Below, piece after piece: positions 1 to 7,876 of a stretch of DNA of 14,281 nt. The position numbers were made by a program, and so were the translations under genes. The notes below the pieces were generated by a model that saw nothing but the letters and a program-made list of their open reading frames with translations, was not told where the DNA came from and ran no database searches. Source of the DNA: CAYUEQ01 sp964443805 (GTDB lineage: Bacteria; Bacillota_I; Bacilli_A; RF39; UBA660); NCBI GenBank assembly GCA_964443805.1, contig CAYUEQ010000022.1, positions 1-14,281 of the forward strand, given 5' to 3'. How positions within the stretch are numbered: position 1 is the stretch's first letter; every line of letters starts with the position of its first letter.

Positions 1-5
1 ATATT

Positions 6-12
6 CTCCTTT
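6..12 (-). promoter_or_regulatory. Ribosome-binding site of a gene starting just left of the window
   Basis: Read on the minus strand this is AAAGGAG, followed by AATAT up to the window edge, a normal spacing before a start codon at about position 0. It lies about 60 bases after the tadC stop with no clear terminator between, so the Tad operon probably continues to the left with at least one more gene. The gene itself cannot be seen. Confidence 0.5.
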
Positions 13-70
13 AGTTTTCTAATTAAATATATCATTTAATAGAGGTTTATTCAAGAAGACTATAGTTATT

Positions 71-769
71 TTATTTTAAAAACAAATTTAATAATATTGG
101 ACTTAATATTAGTAACAACATTAATGGTATATAAAATAATACTGAAATAATACTTAGTTTTACTGGTAGTTTAGATATATCGCCTTTTAATTCTAGATAC
201 TTTTTTTCTCTCAAGTAATCTACTTGATCATAAATTGAAGTTGTTATATCGGTTCCAAATTTATTTGATTGAATTATATTTAAAATAACTGTATTAATAT
301 TTTCACTAGGTATTCTTTTTTTAAAGTTATTAAGAGCTTCAGTTAATGTTTTTCCAAGATTTATTTCTGCAAGTACCTTTTTAAATTCATTTGAAAGTTC
401 ACTGTCGATGTTTTTAGTTGTTAATTCTAAAGCTTTTTCTATTGATACACCACTATCTAATGATAAAACTAGAGCTTCGAAAAAGAATAAAGCTTCATTA
501 TCTAATTTACTTTTACGAATAGTTATTTTGACATCAAAAACAATATATTCAGCTAATATATAGACAAGAAACACAATTATAGGGGCGACTATAAAACCTT
601 GTTTAGTAAATACTAAGATAAAAAATAAAACAATAATTGATATTAATCTTCTTTTTAAAAATTTTATAACAAAGTCATTAGAATTGTTTCCTAGAAATAG
701 ATTCTTTTTTTCTAATCTTTTAATTGTTTTAGTACTTATAATTTTTAATATAAATGATTCTTTTTTCAT
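71..769 (-). CDS. tadC: TadC-like type II secretion F-domain inner membrane platform protein
   Basis: This is a 232-residue membrane protein of the T2SSF family, the second platform protein of Tad pili, which anchors the assembly motor at the cytoplasmic membrane. Hydrophobic segments lie at about residues 40-56, 60-79 and 204-230. The cytoplasmic helical T2SSF domain lies between them (about 90-200), with the typical pattern in which a small-residue turn (SLDSGVSIEKAL) is echoed by LGKTLTEALNNF. It is shorter than most TadC proteins (about 300 residues), mainly at the N terminus. The start is set by AAGGTG six bases upstream, inside the end of tadB. The ATGA overlap with tadB implies translational coupling. 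Assignment as TadC rather than a second TadB rests on gene order after TadB. Confidence 0.85.
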   Translation of the reverse strand: MKKESFILKIISTKTIKRLEKKNLFLGNNSNDFVIKFLKRRLISIIVLFFILVFTKQGFIVAPIIVFLVYILAEYIVFDVKITIRKSKLDNEALFFFEALVLSLDSGVSIEKALELTTKNIDSELSNEFKKVLAEINLGKTLTEALNNFKKRIPSENINTVILNIIQSNKFGTDITTSIYDQVDYLREKKYLELKGDISKLPVKLSIISVLFYIPLMLLLILSPILLNLFLK

Positions 770-1752
770 ATTTGCACCTTCAATATTTTATTCGCTAATG
801 CTAAATAGCTACTATAAATTATTATTATTATAAATATAATAAAAACACCTAGTGGAGATTCAATTAATATATTAAAATAATTATTATTTAACAGATAAAT
901 AACTATAATTATTATTACTGGTAATATTAGTAATAATTTATGAATAAATTTACTTGCAGCAATCATTGATTCATATTCTTCTTTTAATTTTTTTCTAATA
1001 TTAAATGATTTTTCTATTGAAGAGAATACCTTTACTATGTTACCACCTGTTTGTTTTAATAAAGATAGTGAAGAACTGATATATTTAACTTCATCTAAAT
1101 TAATTCTTTTATAGAATCGATCAAAAGCATCTTCTATACTTAAGCCAAACTTTAAATCATTAGCTATTTTTTTAAATTCATCAGATATAGGACCATCTAA
1201 ATCATTTTTAACTATATCTATTGCTTGAATTATACTAGCTCCAGCTTTAAAAGAATTATTCATTACAATAATTGCATTAAGTAATTCATTTTCTATTCTT
1301 TTTTCTTTACTTTTATAAATTAAAAATAAAGGTAAATCGATTAAATAAAAACCAACTATGAAATAAATTAATTGAACGATAACATTTAGTTTAATACCTA
1401 TACTAAGAATTAAGAATACTAGTCCTAATATTAATTTAATTGCAACAAAGTCAGTTCCGTCTTTAGCAACACGTTCTTCAAAACTAATATATTTATCATA
1501 TTTACCACTATATCGATATATAGTATTAAATCTATTTAATACATTAGATAATTTATTAACTAAAGTAGAAAAAATATTGATAATTTTATCAAAGAAGGTT
1601 AACTCTTCATCTTCGTAGTTAAGTGAAAACTTATTAAATCTTTTTTCTAATTTATAAGAACGATATGCAATAACAAAATAAAAAATAATACCCACGACAA
1701 CAAAAACTATTACCGATTGGAATATAAATAATAATACATTAAAGTTTTCCAT
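766..1752 (-). CDS. tadB: TadB-like type II secretion F-domain inner membrane platform protein
   Basis: This is a 328-residue polytopic protein of the T2SSF family, the first Tad platform protein, which partners TadC and the TadA motor. It has an N-terminal membrane helix (about 6-29), a helical pair at about 101-145, a cytoplasmic T2SSF domain (about 155-255, with the NNSFKAGASIIQAIDIV stretch and LKFGLSIEDAF), and a C-terminal membrane pair (about 268-287 and 297-318). Length is normal for TadB. The start follows AAGAGGT seven bases upstream, about 20 bases after the tadA stop. It ends with TGA overlapping the tadC ATG, which also shows that TGA is a stop in this genome. Confidence 0.9.
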   Translation of the reverse strand: MENFNVLLFIFQSVIVFVVVGIIFYFVIAYRSYKLEKRFNKFSLNYEDEELTFFDKIINIFSTLVNKLSNVLNRFNTIYRYSGKYDKYISFEERVAKDGTDFVAIKLILGLVFLILSIGIKLNVIVQLIYFIVGFYLIDLPLFLIYKSKEKRIENELLNAIIVMNNSFKAGASIIQAIDIVKNDLDGPISDEFKKIANDLKFGLSIEDAFDRFYKRINLDEVKYISSSLSLLKQTGGNIVKVFSSIEKSFNIRKKLKEEYESMIAASKFIHKLLLILPVIIIIVIYLLNNNYFNILIESPLGVFIIFIIIIIYSSYLALANKILKVQI

Positions 1753-1771
1753 GAATATTACCTCTTTTCAT

Positions 1772-3112
1772 TTATTGTTTTTTAGTTGGATTAAAAATAT
1801 CATCAATACTTTTTATCCCTCTTGATTTTAATTTCAAATATACATTTGGAACTGTATTACTTAAAGAAAATTCTCCATTTACTTCCCCTTTTTCAGTAAT
1901 ACCTTTTTGAGTAAATTTAAATATTTCTCTTAACATAATAGTTTCATTTTCAACACCTGTAATTTCACATATGCTAGTTACTTTTCTCTTACCATCATTT
2001 AATCTATCAATATTAACAACTATATCTATCGCATTTTTTATATATTCTCTAATTGCTTTTAAAGGTATTTCTATTCCACTCATTAAAACCATTGTTTCTA
2101 GGCGATTTAAAGCATCAATTGGACCATTTGCGTGTAATGTAGTAATAGAACCATCATGACCTGTGTTCATAGCTTGTAGCATGTCAAAAGCTTCTTTACC
2201 ACGAACTTCTCCAACGATAATTCTATCAGGTCTCATTCTAAGAGCATTTATTACTAAGTCCCTAATTGTAACTTCTCCTTCTTTTTCATAGTTTACTGTT
2301 CTTGTTTCTAAAGGAATAACATGTTCATTAATTAATTTTAATTCAGCAGCATCCTCAATTGTTACAATTCTCTCTGTTTCAGGAATAAAATCACTTAATA
2401 CATTTAGAAGCGATGTCTTACCAGACCCAGTTCCTCCACAAATAAGAACATTTAATTTACCGACAACGACTGCTTCTAAGAATCTTGCCATATATGGTGT
2501 CATACTTCCATTTCTAATTAAGTCATCGATATTATTAATTGTTTTCTTAAACTTTCTAACAGTCATAACAGGCCCTTTAACAGATAAAGGAGGTATAACT
2601 GCATTAATCCTTGAGCCATCTGGCAACCTTGAATCTACCATTGGATTAGTAGCATCTATTGTTCTTCCAAGTGGCTGAATTAATCTTTGAATAGTTCTAA
2701 TGATATGTTCATCATTAATAAATGATGTATTTTCATCTTTTATTAAATTACCATCGATTTCAATATATATTTCATTAGGACTATTAACCATAATTTCAGT
2801 AATATTTGTATCTTTTAAAAGTTCTGTAAGTGGACCATAGCCCTCTAATTCATTATCAATCAAATTAAATATATGGCTTCTTTCTAAATTAGATAAATCA
2901 TTTCCTTCTAATGTTTTATCAATAATATTATTGATGTATTCTCTAGATAAATCATCTACTTTTGCATCACTATTTAATAAATTAGTTATTATTTCATCTC
3001 TTAATTGTTCTAAAAGTTCTTTGTCAGGAAATATTTCATAATCAGTAACCATTTTAATATCTTTATTTAAATCTTTTATATTAAACTCTTGTGCTATACT
3101 ATTTTTTTTCAT
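1772..3112 (-). CDS. tadA: Tad pilus motor ATPase TadA/CpaF
   Basis: This is the secretion-type hexameric ATPase that powers assembly, and in many Tad systems also retraction, of the pilus from the cytoplasmic face. From the chosen ATG it has 446 residues. An N-terminal region precedes the catalytic core. The core carries Walker A GGTGSGKT (about 226-233), a stretch with IEDAAEL, the Walker B/Asp region RIIVGEVRG (about 297-305) and the His-box-like SITTLHAN (about 322-329). Together these are the CpaF signature. An in-frame ATG at 3130 exists, but its first codons contain AAGGAG, which sits seven bases before the ATG at 3112. That makes 3112 the better start. It overlaps the end of the ParA-like gene by 14 bases. 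Confidence 0.93.
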   Translation of the reverse strand: MKKNSIAQEFNIKDLNKDIKMVTDYEIFPDKELLEQLRDEIITNLLNSDAKVDDLSREYINNIIDKTLEGNDLSNLERSHIFNLIDNELEGYGPLTELLKDTNITEIMVNSPNEIYIEIDGNLIKDENTSFINDEHIIRTIQRLIQPLGRTIDATNPMVDSRLPDGSRINAVIPPLSVKGPVMTVRKFKKTINNIDDLIRNGSMTPYMARFLEAVVVGKLNVLICGGTGSGKTSLLNVLSDFIPETERIVTIEDAAELKLINEHVIPLETRTVNYEKEGEVTIRDLVINALRMRPDRIIVGEVRGKEAFDMLQAMNTGHDGSITTLHANGPIDALNRLETMVLMSGIEIPLKAIREYIKNAIDIVVNIDRLNDGKRKVTSICEITGVENETIMLREIFKFTQKGITEKGEVNGEFSLSNTVPNVYLKLKSRGIKSIDDIFNPTKKQ

Positions 3113-3875
3113 TATTTTTCTCCTTATCATCTTTTAAAACATTAGTTGTTATCTTTAATAAATCTCCATAAGTAGATGTGTTTAATGATTTTTCATTAAG
3201 TGTGAATATCTGACCATTAATAATTAAATCATCAATGTTTTTTAAATAGTAATTACTATCTAAAACAAAATCTATATCAACTTTTATTATGTTTTTAATA
3301 TCATTTACAGAAAAATAATCTCGTTTGCCACCAATTGCATTATTTAAAATCACTTTAAAATTATCAAAATTTAGAGATTTTAAAATTGTAATTAAAGTTT
3401 TCATGTTTTTAAAAGTAAAAGGATCATTAGTTATCATAAATAATATATCATCTACTTTATCTAACATAACTAAATTAATTGGCGATAAAATATGATTAGT
3501 ATCAATTAAAACTACATCATAACAACTCTTAGCATCTTCAATTATTAAATCAATATATTTAGCATCTATTTTAGATGCATTTCTTGGATCTCTAGGACTT
3601 GCTAAAAAATCAATATTAGAATTATATTTAGTAACATATTCTTTAATACTTCTAAAAGAATTATTATTTAAATCATCATTTATATTATGTATACTTTTTT
3701 CAGCTGTTGTGTTTAAAGCAAAAGCTATTCCACCACCAGCTAAATCTAAATCGATAATTAAAACTTTCTTATTTAATTTACTTATCAATCCAGCCAAATT
3801 AAGTGTTAAAACTGTTTTACCAGTACCACCTTTAGCCGAAAAAACACATATTGCCTTCCCTTTTGATCTAGCCAT
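3099..3875 (-). CDS. tadZ: TadZ/CpaE-like ParA/MinD-family ATPase
   Basis: This 258-residue ATPase of the ParA/MinD superfamily occupies the place of TadZ/CpaE, which positions Tad pilus machinery at the membrane or pole. The deviant Walker A motif SAKGGTGKT lies at residues 13-21 with signature lysine K15. The A' region is IIDLDLAGGG (about 40-49), and the Walker B strand ends VVLIDT followed by NHILS instead of the more usual DTPPG-like turn. The N-terminal receiver-like domain found in most CpaE/TadZ proteins is absent, so the protein is just the ATPase domain. The start follows GAGGG and lies about 10 bases after the preceding gene's stop. It is placed immediately before the motor ATPase, as in other Tad operons. 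Confidence 0.83.
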   Translation of the reverse strand: MARSKGKAICVFSAKGGTGKTVLTLNLAGLISKLNKKVLIIDLDLAGGGIAFALNTTAEKSIHNINDDLNNNSFRSIKEYVTKYNSNIDFLASPRDPRNASKIDAKYIDLIIEDAKSCYDVVLIDTNHILSPINLVMLDKVDDILFMITNDPFTFKNMKTLITILKSLNFDNFKVILNNAIGGKRDYFSVNDIKNIIKVDIDFVLDSNYYLKNIDDLIINGQIFTLNEKSLNTSTYGDLLKITTNVLKDDKEKNNEKK

Positions 3876-3885
3876 CTTACCCTCT

Positions 3886-4257
3886 TCATTCTTTTATATA
3901 TTTTATTTTATTCTTTTCTTTTAACCCTTTTATATTTAAAGCTATTTTATATTTGTCAATTCCAATTAAGTTTCCAAAAATAGCATTTATATAGTATTCA
4001 TTTGTTATTACTATTTCATTCTCTTCTAGTTTTATTTCTTTTAATTCAATTTCATTTTCCTTAAATAAATTTTTAACTTCTTTTTCTTTTAATTCTTTAT
4101 CAAAATATTCTTTTATAATCATCTTCGTTGTTTGATAATTTTTATTGTTTTCATAAAAAATTAAAGATGTATCAATTATGTAAGCTATAAATCCTAATAA
4201 TAATGGAACTAAAATTATTATTATAACTAATGTTTGTCCCCTATTATTAAGCTTCAT
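3886..4257 (-). CDS. TadE/TadG-like pseudopilin
   Basis: This is a 123-residue protein with a type IV prepilin-like N terminus: NNRGQTL followed by a long hydrophobic helix ending FIAYIIDTS. That pattern resembles the Flp-assembly TadE/G-like N-terminal family. Cleavage would fall after Gly7. The Glu normally at +5 of the mature protein is replaced by Ile12, a feature also seen in TadG-like members. The remainder is a Lys/Glu-rich region (about 50-105) with no recognisable domain, far shorter than classical TadG with its von Willebrand domain. It overlaps the preceding tadE by 11 bases. The Shine-Dalgarno site is weak (GAGTGAT), so translation is probably coupled. It is likely a minor pilin or an initiation-complex component. 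Confidence 0.7.
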   Translation of the reverse strand: MKLNNRGQTLVIIIILVPLLLGFIAYIIDTSLIFYENNKNYQTTKMIIKEYFDKELKEKEVKNLFKENEIELKEIKLEENEIVITNEYYINAIFGNLIGIDKYKIALNIKGLKEKNKIKYIKE

Positions 4258-4579
4258 TTGTAATCACTCTGCTTACTGATGCTTTAAAGGGATTATCAAG
4301 AACTAAATTTAATCCCGGTGTTAGAATATTAATGTTTTTTGATAAAACTATTTCTGTTTTATAATTGTTTTTATTTACTTCAATATTTGTATTTTTTATT
4401 TCTGTTTTAAGTTCTAAATTATTATTATAATCATCAACCAAATAATTAATCTCTGTTTCTAAAACATTCTTATTATAAATAATTTGTCCAAAATCAATTA
4501 ATGCAGTTACAATCATTAATAACAAAGGTATTACTAATATAAATTCAATTAATGCTTGTCCTTTTTTATTTAAATGCAT
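4247..4579 (-). CDS. tadE: TadE-like pseudopilin
   Basis: The N terminus LNKKGQALIEFILVIPLLL followed by ALIDFGQIIY is the TadE signature: a short basic leader, Gly7 cleavage site, Glu12 at +5 and a hydrophobic helix ending in DFG. TadE-like minor pilins are processed by the prepilin peptidase and help initiate or cap the Flp pilus. The protein is 110 residues from the ATG at 4579. An in-frame GTG at 4585 would add two residues but lies inside the GGGGTG that serves as the ribosome-binding site, so the ATG is preferred. It starts 12 bases after the pilin stop and overlaps the next pseudopilin gene. Confidence 0.82.
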   Translation of the reverse strand: MHLNKKGQALIEFILVIPLLLMIVTALIDFGQIIYNKNVLETEINYLVDDYNNNLELKTEIKNTNIEVNKNNYKTEIVLSKNINILTPGLNLVLDNPFKASVSRVITNEA

Positions 4580-4591
4580 GTTCACACCCCA

Positions 4592-4807
4592 TTATTCGGA
4601 AAAAATTGTTCCAGCTTTATCATCACTACATTTTCCATCACCAGGTTTTTTTCCTTTAATATATTCTTCTCCAATTAAAGAACAAGATGATTTTGTAATT
4701 GAATCCTTTAAATAACCGCCAAAATAACTGACCATCGCTATTACGATAACACTAATTACTGCCACAATTAAGAGATACTCAATTAACGCTTGTCCATTTC
4801 TATTCAT
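4592..4807 (-). CDS. flp: Flp/Fap-type major prepilin
   Basis: This is a 71-residue prepilin and the first gene of the Tad operon, as usual for the major pilin. The leader is only MNRNG. Cleavage after Gly5 would leave QALIEYLLIVAVI with Glu at +5 and Tyr at +6, the Glu-Tyr pair typical of Flp pilins. The hydrophobic helix runs to about residue 30. The C-terminal tail is unusually distinct for an Flp: it is hydrophilic and has Cys42 and Cys60, which could form a disulfide on the cell surface. The start follows GAGGG nine bases upstream. A perfect-consensus promoter precedes it, which fits high expression of a structural subunit. Confidence 0.85.
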   Translation of the reverse strand: MNRNGQALIEYLLIVAVISVIVIAMVSYFGGYLKDSITKSSCSLIGEEYIKGKKPGDGKCSDDKAGTIFSE

Positions 4808-4830
4808 TTATCTATACCCTCTACTATATG

Positions 4831-4859
4831 ATTATAAGATTTTATATTCAATTTGTCAA
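4831..4859 (-). promoter_or_regulatory. Perfect-consensus sigma-A promoter of the Tad operon
   Basis: On the minus strand TTGACA (4854-4859) is separated by exactly 17 bases from TATAAT (4831-4836), the full housekeeping consensus. Transcription would begin near 4824, leaving a leader of about 16-17 bases before the pilin ATG and including its GAGGG ribosome-binding site. No operator-like palindrome is evident next to it. Confidence 0.85.
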
Positions 4860-4898
4860 TTTTAAAAAGCAAAAATAAAAACTAATAAATTCTAATGA

Positions 4899-5525
4899 TT
4901 ATACAGTTATTCTTTTAAATCTAAACAACCATATATTCATTACTATTATAAATACTATCAAAATTAGAGAAATATTAAGATAGAAATATTTATAAACTAA
5001 ATAACTGATTATTAAACTGAGTATTAATATAAATTTGTTATTATTTTTAAATATGTTAACAAATGTAATTAAACTAAGAACACTTATTATATGAAATACG
5101 TTTGGATAGATTAAGTAATATATTTTTAACGGAAAGTAAATTTTAAATAACAAATAAATTAATAATATATAAATTGTTTTAGTAATAATCACAAAAACAA
5201 TAGACGTTATAATTTTAAAGTTAATCCATTTTTTCTCATTTGATCTTAATATTATATTTTCAAATGAATATTCTATTTCATAAGTATAAAACACTAAGAT
5301 TAAATATAAATATAGACCTATCTGATACAAAGACAGTAATATGTTAACTGTATCTTTTAAATTTGGATAACAAATAAGATTTAAAAAATCATAATAAGTT
5401 ATCTCAGCATCAGTTGGTTGTAACATAATCATTGTAAGTTTTAATATTACTATAAATAGTAATATTGCAATCCATTTCCAATTGTTTTTTAATATTTTTA
5501 ATAATATTTTTAATTGTATTTTCAT
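4899..5525 (-). CDS. Polytopic membrane protein of an ABC cassette
   Basis: This 208-residue, very hydrophobic protein has about six predicted membrane segments (first at about 17-35, last at about 183-202) and is rich in Ile, Leu, Tyr and Lys. The sequence IILRSNEKKWINFKI after the second segment resembles the short Arg/Trp-containing cytoplasmic turn seen in small ABC-2-like permease subunits near bacteriocin loci. I cannot assign it to a named family with confidence. Its ATG overlaps the previous gene's stop (TAATG), so it is the last coupled gene of the cassette. It probably forms the transmembrane part of the transporter together with the gene before it. No strong terminator is seen after it, and the Tad promoter follows within 40 bases. 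Confidence 0.7.
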   Translation of the reverse strand: MKIQLKILLKILKNNWKWIAILLFIVILKLTMIMLQPTDAEITYYDFLNLICYPNLKDTVNILLSLYQIGLYLYLILVFYTYEIEYSFENIILRSNEKKWINFKIITSIVFVIITKTIYILLIYLLFKIYFPLKIYYLIYPNVFHIISVLSLITFVNIFKNNNKFILILSLIISYLVYKYFYLNISLILIVFIIVMNIWLFRFKRITV

Positions 5526-6274
5526 TATAAATCTCTCTTTTTTGATGTTACAACATTAAAAATGATTCTATATATAATATAAATAATGAGAAACAAAATC
5601 ATTGAACATACAATTTCTAACGGAAATGTTGCAAAATTTGGTGCCATTAAATGATTTTGGTACAAAAGAGGCATTTTATAAAATTTAGTAATAACATTGT
5701 TATTAGACGGGATAAAGAAAAATGAAACATTTAAAACTATAATTAAAGAGTTTATAATTTTGTTTTTAGATATTAATAACAACATATATATAATAATATT
5801 TATTAGCATACTAAAAATTACCAGTTTAATAACGTGAAATACAATATAATAAATCATCGGGATTTGATAAACACGATGATTTATCATTTGAAAATCGCCT
5901 AAAGAAAATAATATAGCACCAGATATAGCAAGAAGTAAAGATGAAATAAATAAAATAATAGTTGTACATATTATATTATATATAAAAATTTTAATTATCT
6001 TTTCATAACTATTATATCTACTATTAGTATTATAATTTTTAGATAATTCACTTGATAAAAAAATAATGTTAAAACTCATTGCTAAAAAAAACATCAGATT
6101 AAAACTATAACTAGTTAACGTTGAATATAGTCTGCTCCAAAAATTAAATGTAACAGAATATGAAAAAAGGGGGACTATAATACCCATCGCTAATATCAAA
6201 AAAATAAGTATATTATTTTTATTATTAAAATAATGATTATACCTAGAATTATTACATCGAAGTTTATTTATCAT
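5525..6274 (-). CDS. Polytopic membrane protein, probable ABC permease subunit
   Basis: From the chosen ATG this is a 249-residue protein with about six membrane segments. The first follows a basic, Asn/Tyr-rich cytoplasmic N terminus, and the last ends in the basic tail TSKKRDL. The layout matches the ABC-2-type permeases that partner BcrA-like ATPases. An upstream in-frame ATG at 6307 would overlap the ATPase gene by 44 bases. The ATG at 6274 has AGAGGA eight bases upstream and overlaps by only 11 bases, so it is preferred. The loop ELSKNYNTNSRYNSYEKIIK after the second helix is the kind of cytoplasmic coupling segment found in such permeases. Substrate is unknown. Confidence 0.72.
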   Translation of the reverse strand: MINKLRCNNSRYNHYFNNKNNILIFLILAMGIIVPLFSYSVTFNFWSRLYSTLTSYSFNLMFFLAMSFNIIFLSSELSKNYNTNSRYNSYEKIIKIFIYNIICTTIILFISSLLLAISGAILFSLGDFQMINHRVYQIPMIYYIVFHVIKLVIFSMLINIIIYMLLLISKNKIINSLIIVLNVSFFFIPSNNNVITKFYKMPLLYQNHLMAPNFATFPLEIVCSMILFLIIYIIYRIIFNVVTSKKRDL

Positions 6275-6908
6275 TTGTTTTTTCCTCTGATATTTTACCA
6301 TCATCAAAATAGTAAATAGTATCTGACAGTGATTTTAAATCCTCTTTAATATGGGTACTTATTATAATGATTTTTTCTTCTTTATTTTCTTTTAAATATT
6401 GTATTAACTTTTTAACAGTCTTTTCTTCAACACCATTAAATGGTTCATCAAATATCATTATTTGAGGATTTTCCATCAACACTTGAGCAATCCCTAATTT
6501 TTGTTTCATTCCTAAAGAATATTTACCATATTTTTTGTCTTTTTCATCTATTAAGTTAACCATCTCAAGAGTTTTTAAAATATCTTTATCAGTTATTTTA
6601 TTTTGAATATCAGCAAGAAGTTTTAAATTATCAAATCCACTTATATCTGGGAAAAAAGAAGGTTTTTCAATTAAAGCTCTTAGATTATCTGGATATAATA
6701 ATTTTTCATTTAAATTAACACTATTGTAAAGTATCTCTCCACTTGTCGGTACATAAAAACCACATAATAATTTTAAAAAGACACTTTTTCCAGAACCATT
6801 TCTTCCATATAAACCATATATTTTACCGCTTTTAAAATTCAAATTAATATTTGATAGAACTTCATTATCTTTAAATCTCTTTGATACATTCTTATATTCT
6901 ATTTTCAT
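6264..6908 (-). CDS. ABC transporter ATP-binding protein, BcrA type
   Basis: This is a complete 214-residue ABC ATPase. It has Walker A GRNGSGKS (35-42), a Q-loop region reading ALIEKPSFFPDISGFDNL in which Glu81 stands at the Q-loop position, signature YSLGMKQKLGIAQ (130-142), Walker B IMIFDEP (150-156) and the H-loop His in STH (186). The ALIE-P-F-P-NL pattern is typical of the BcrA/lantibiotic self-protection and ABC-2 export group. The ATPase would energise the flanking membrane proteins at the cytoplasmic face. Its ATG overlaps the stop of the preceding permease gene by one base (TAATG). Substrate is not readable from the sequence, but the secreted protein encoded first in the cassette is the obvious candidate ligand or cargo. 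Confidence 0.92.
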   Translation of the reverse strand: MKIEYKNVSKRFKDNEVLSNINLNFKSGKIYGLYGRNGSGKSVFLKLLCGFYVPTSGEILYNSVNLNEKLLYPDNLRALIEKPSFFPDISGFDNLKLLADIQNKITDKDILKTLEMVNLIDEKDKKYGKYSLGMKQKLGIAQVLMENPQIMIFDEPFNGVEEKTVKKLIQYLKENKEEKIIIISTHIKEDLKSLSDTIYYFDDGKISEEKTNDK

Positions 6909-7816
6909 TAATTATTCATCTCACAATCTATTATTAAATTTTCTTTATTTCTATATAAAAAGTAAATAACAATAAAAGTTATAACCATTAAAGCAAATGG
7001 TATAACCATTGGCATTAAGAGACCCGCTCCTGTATTAAAACTAAACATATTCATTATATTAAAGTATAGCCCTAAATCACTTTTTAAAATATGCCATAGT
7101 AAAATACCACCTATAGCTATTTCTAAAAATAATTCAATAGCTATAAAAGTTAAAAAAGATAATATTAAAGCTACTAAATAGTTATGATTTTTTCTAGCAA
7201 TTATTAAACAAATGTTAACATACAAAACAGAATGGATAAAAATATTAAGTAAGTATAAAGAAAAAAACAATCCTGGAAATTTTAAGTCATTTTCACTCCA
7301 CCCTATAATACTATTTGAAGTCGAAATAGAGTAATCAAAAGATTTAGCAAAAGAAAAAGATATTATTAACGCAATTATTATTATTGTTGGCAATATAAAA
7401 CTTGAAACATATGATTTTTTAAATAATTTTTTAAATGTATTTTTATAACTAGATCTTGTTAATTCATTGATAATAGTTTTGTTTTTAAAACAATTACAAA
7501 TAGAAAAAAGTGCCGGAACAGCGACAAAGAAAAAAACAATAAAATAAACATTATCTGCTAAACCAGATACAATAATAGTATAAAATACTGAGTACATATC
7601 ATAGTTAGGTGTCTCATCATCAAAATTTATTTGATCACAAACTCTTTGGTTATCCGATCCTTTAAAATATCCATCTAAACATTTTATTTTTACTTCTTGC
7701 GATTTTTTTTCATTATACTTTATTTCCTGATAATGAGAATGTGTGTTATAACTTAACAACAATAAAAGAATTAGAAAAGATAATAATACTAATGAATACG
7801 ATTTATTTTTAAACAT
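6908..7816 (-). CDS. Polytopic membrane protein with Cys-containing outer loop
   Basis: This 302-residue protein has an N-terminal helix (about 7-24), a long hydrophilic loop (about 25-85) likely outside the cell, and about five further helices (about 89-109, 138-158, 181-205, 212-243 and 265-288). The outer loop contains Cys46 and Cys60, which could form a disulfide. A cytoplasmic segment INELTRSSYKNTFKKLFKK follows helix two and resembles the coupling turns of ABC-2-like permeases. The start follows AAGGAAG seven bases upstream. It is the first gene after the secreted protein (61 bases downstream) and overlaps the ATPase gene, so it is probably a permease or peptide-binding sensor subunit. 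The family is not recognised. Confidence 0.72.
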   Translation of the reverse strand: MFKNKSYSLVLLSFLILLLLLSYNTHSHYQEIKYNEKKSQEVKIKCLDGYFKGSDNQRVCDQINFDDETPNYDMYSVFYTIIVSGLADNVYFIVFFFVAVPALFSICNCFKNKTIINELTRSSYKNTFKKLFKKSYVSSFILPTIIIIALIISFSFAKSFDYSISTSNSIIGWSENDLKFPGLFFSLYLLNIFIHSVLYVNICLIIARKNHNYLVALILSFLTFIAIELFLEIAIGGILLWHILKSDLGLYFNIMNMFSFNTGAGLLMPMVIPFALMVITFIVIYFLYRNKENLIIDCEMNN

Positions 7817-7876
7817 AAAATTCTTCCTTTTTTAAGAATACGAGAGATTAAGTTAATTATTATTTGCTATTTTTTC

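Noticed and set aside
1..70. Terminator after tadC from the AT-only inverted repeat ATTAAAT/ATTTAAT
   Set aside because: It has no GC in the stem and no T run, and a ribosome-binding site follows, so the operon probably continues.
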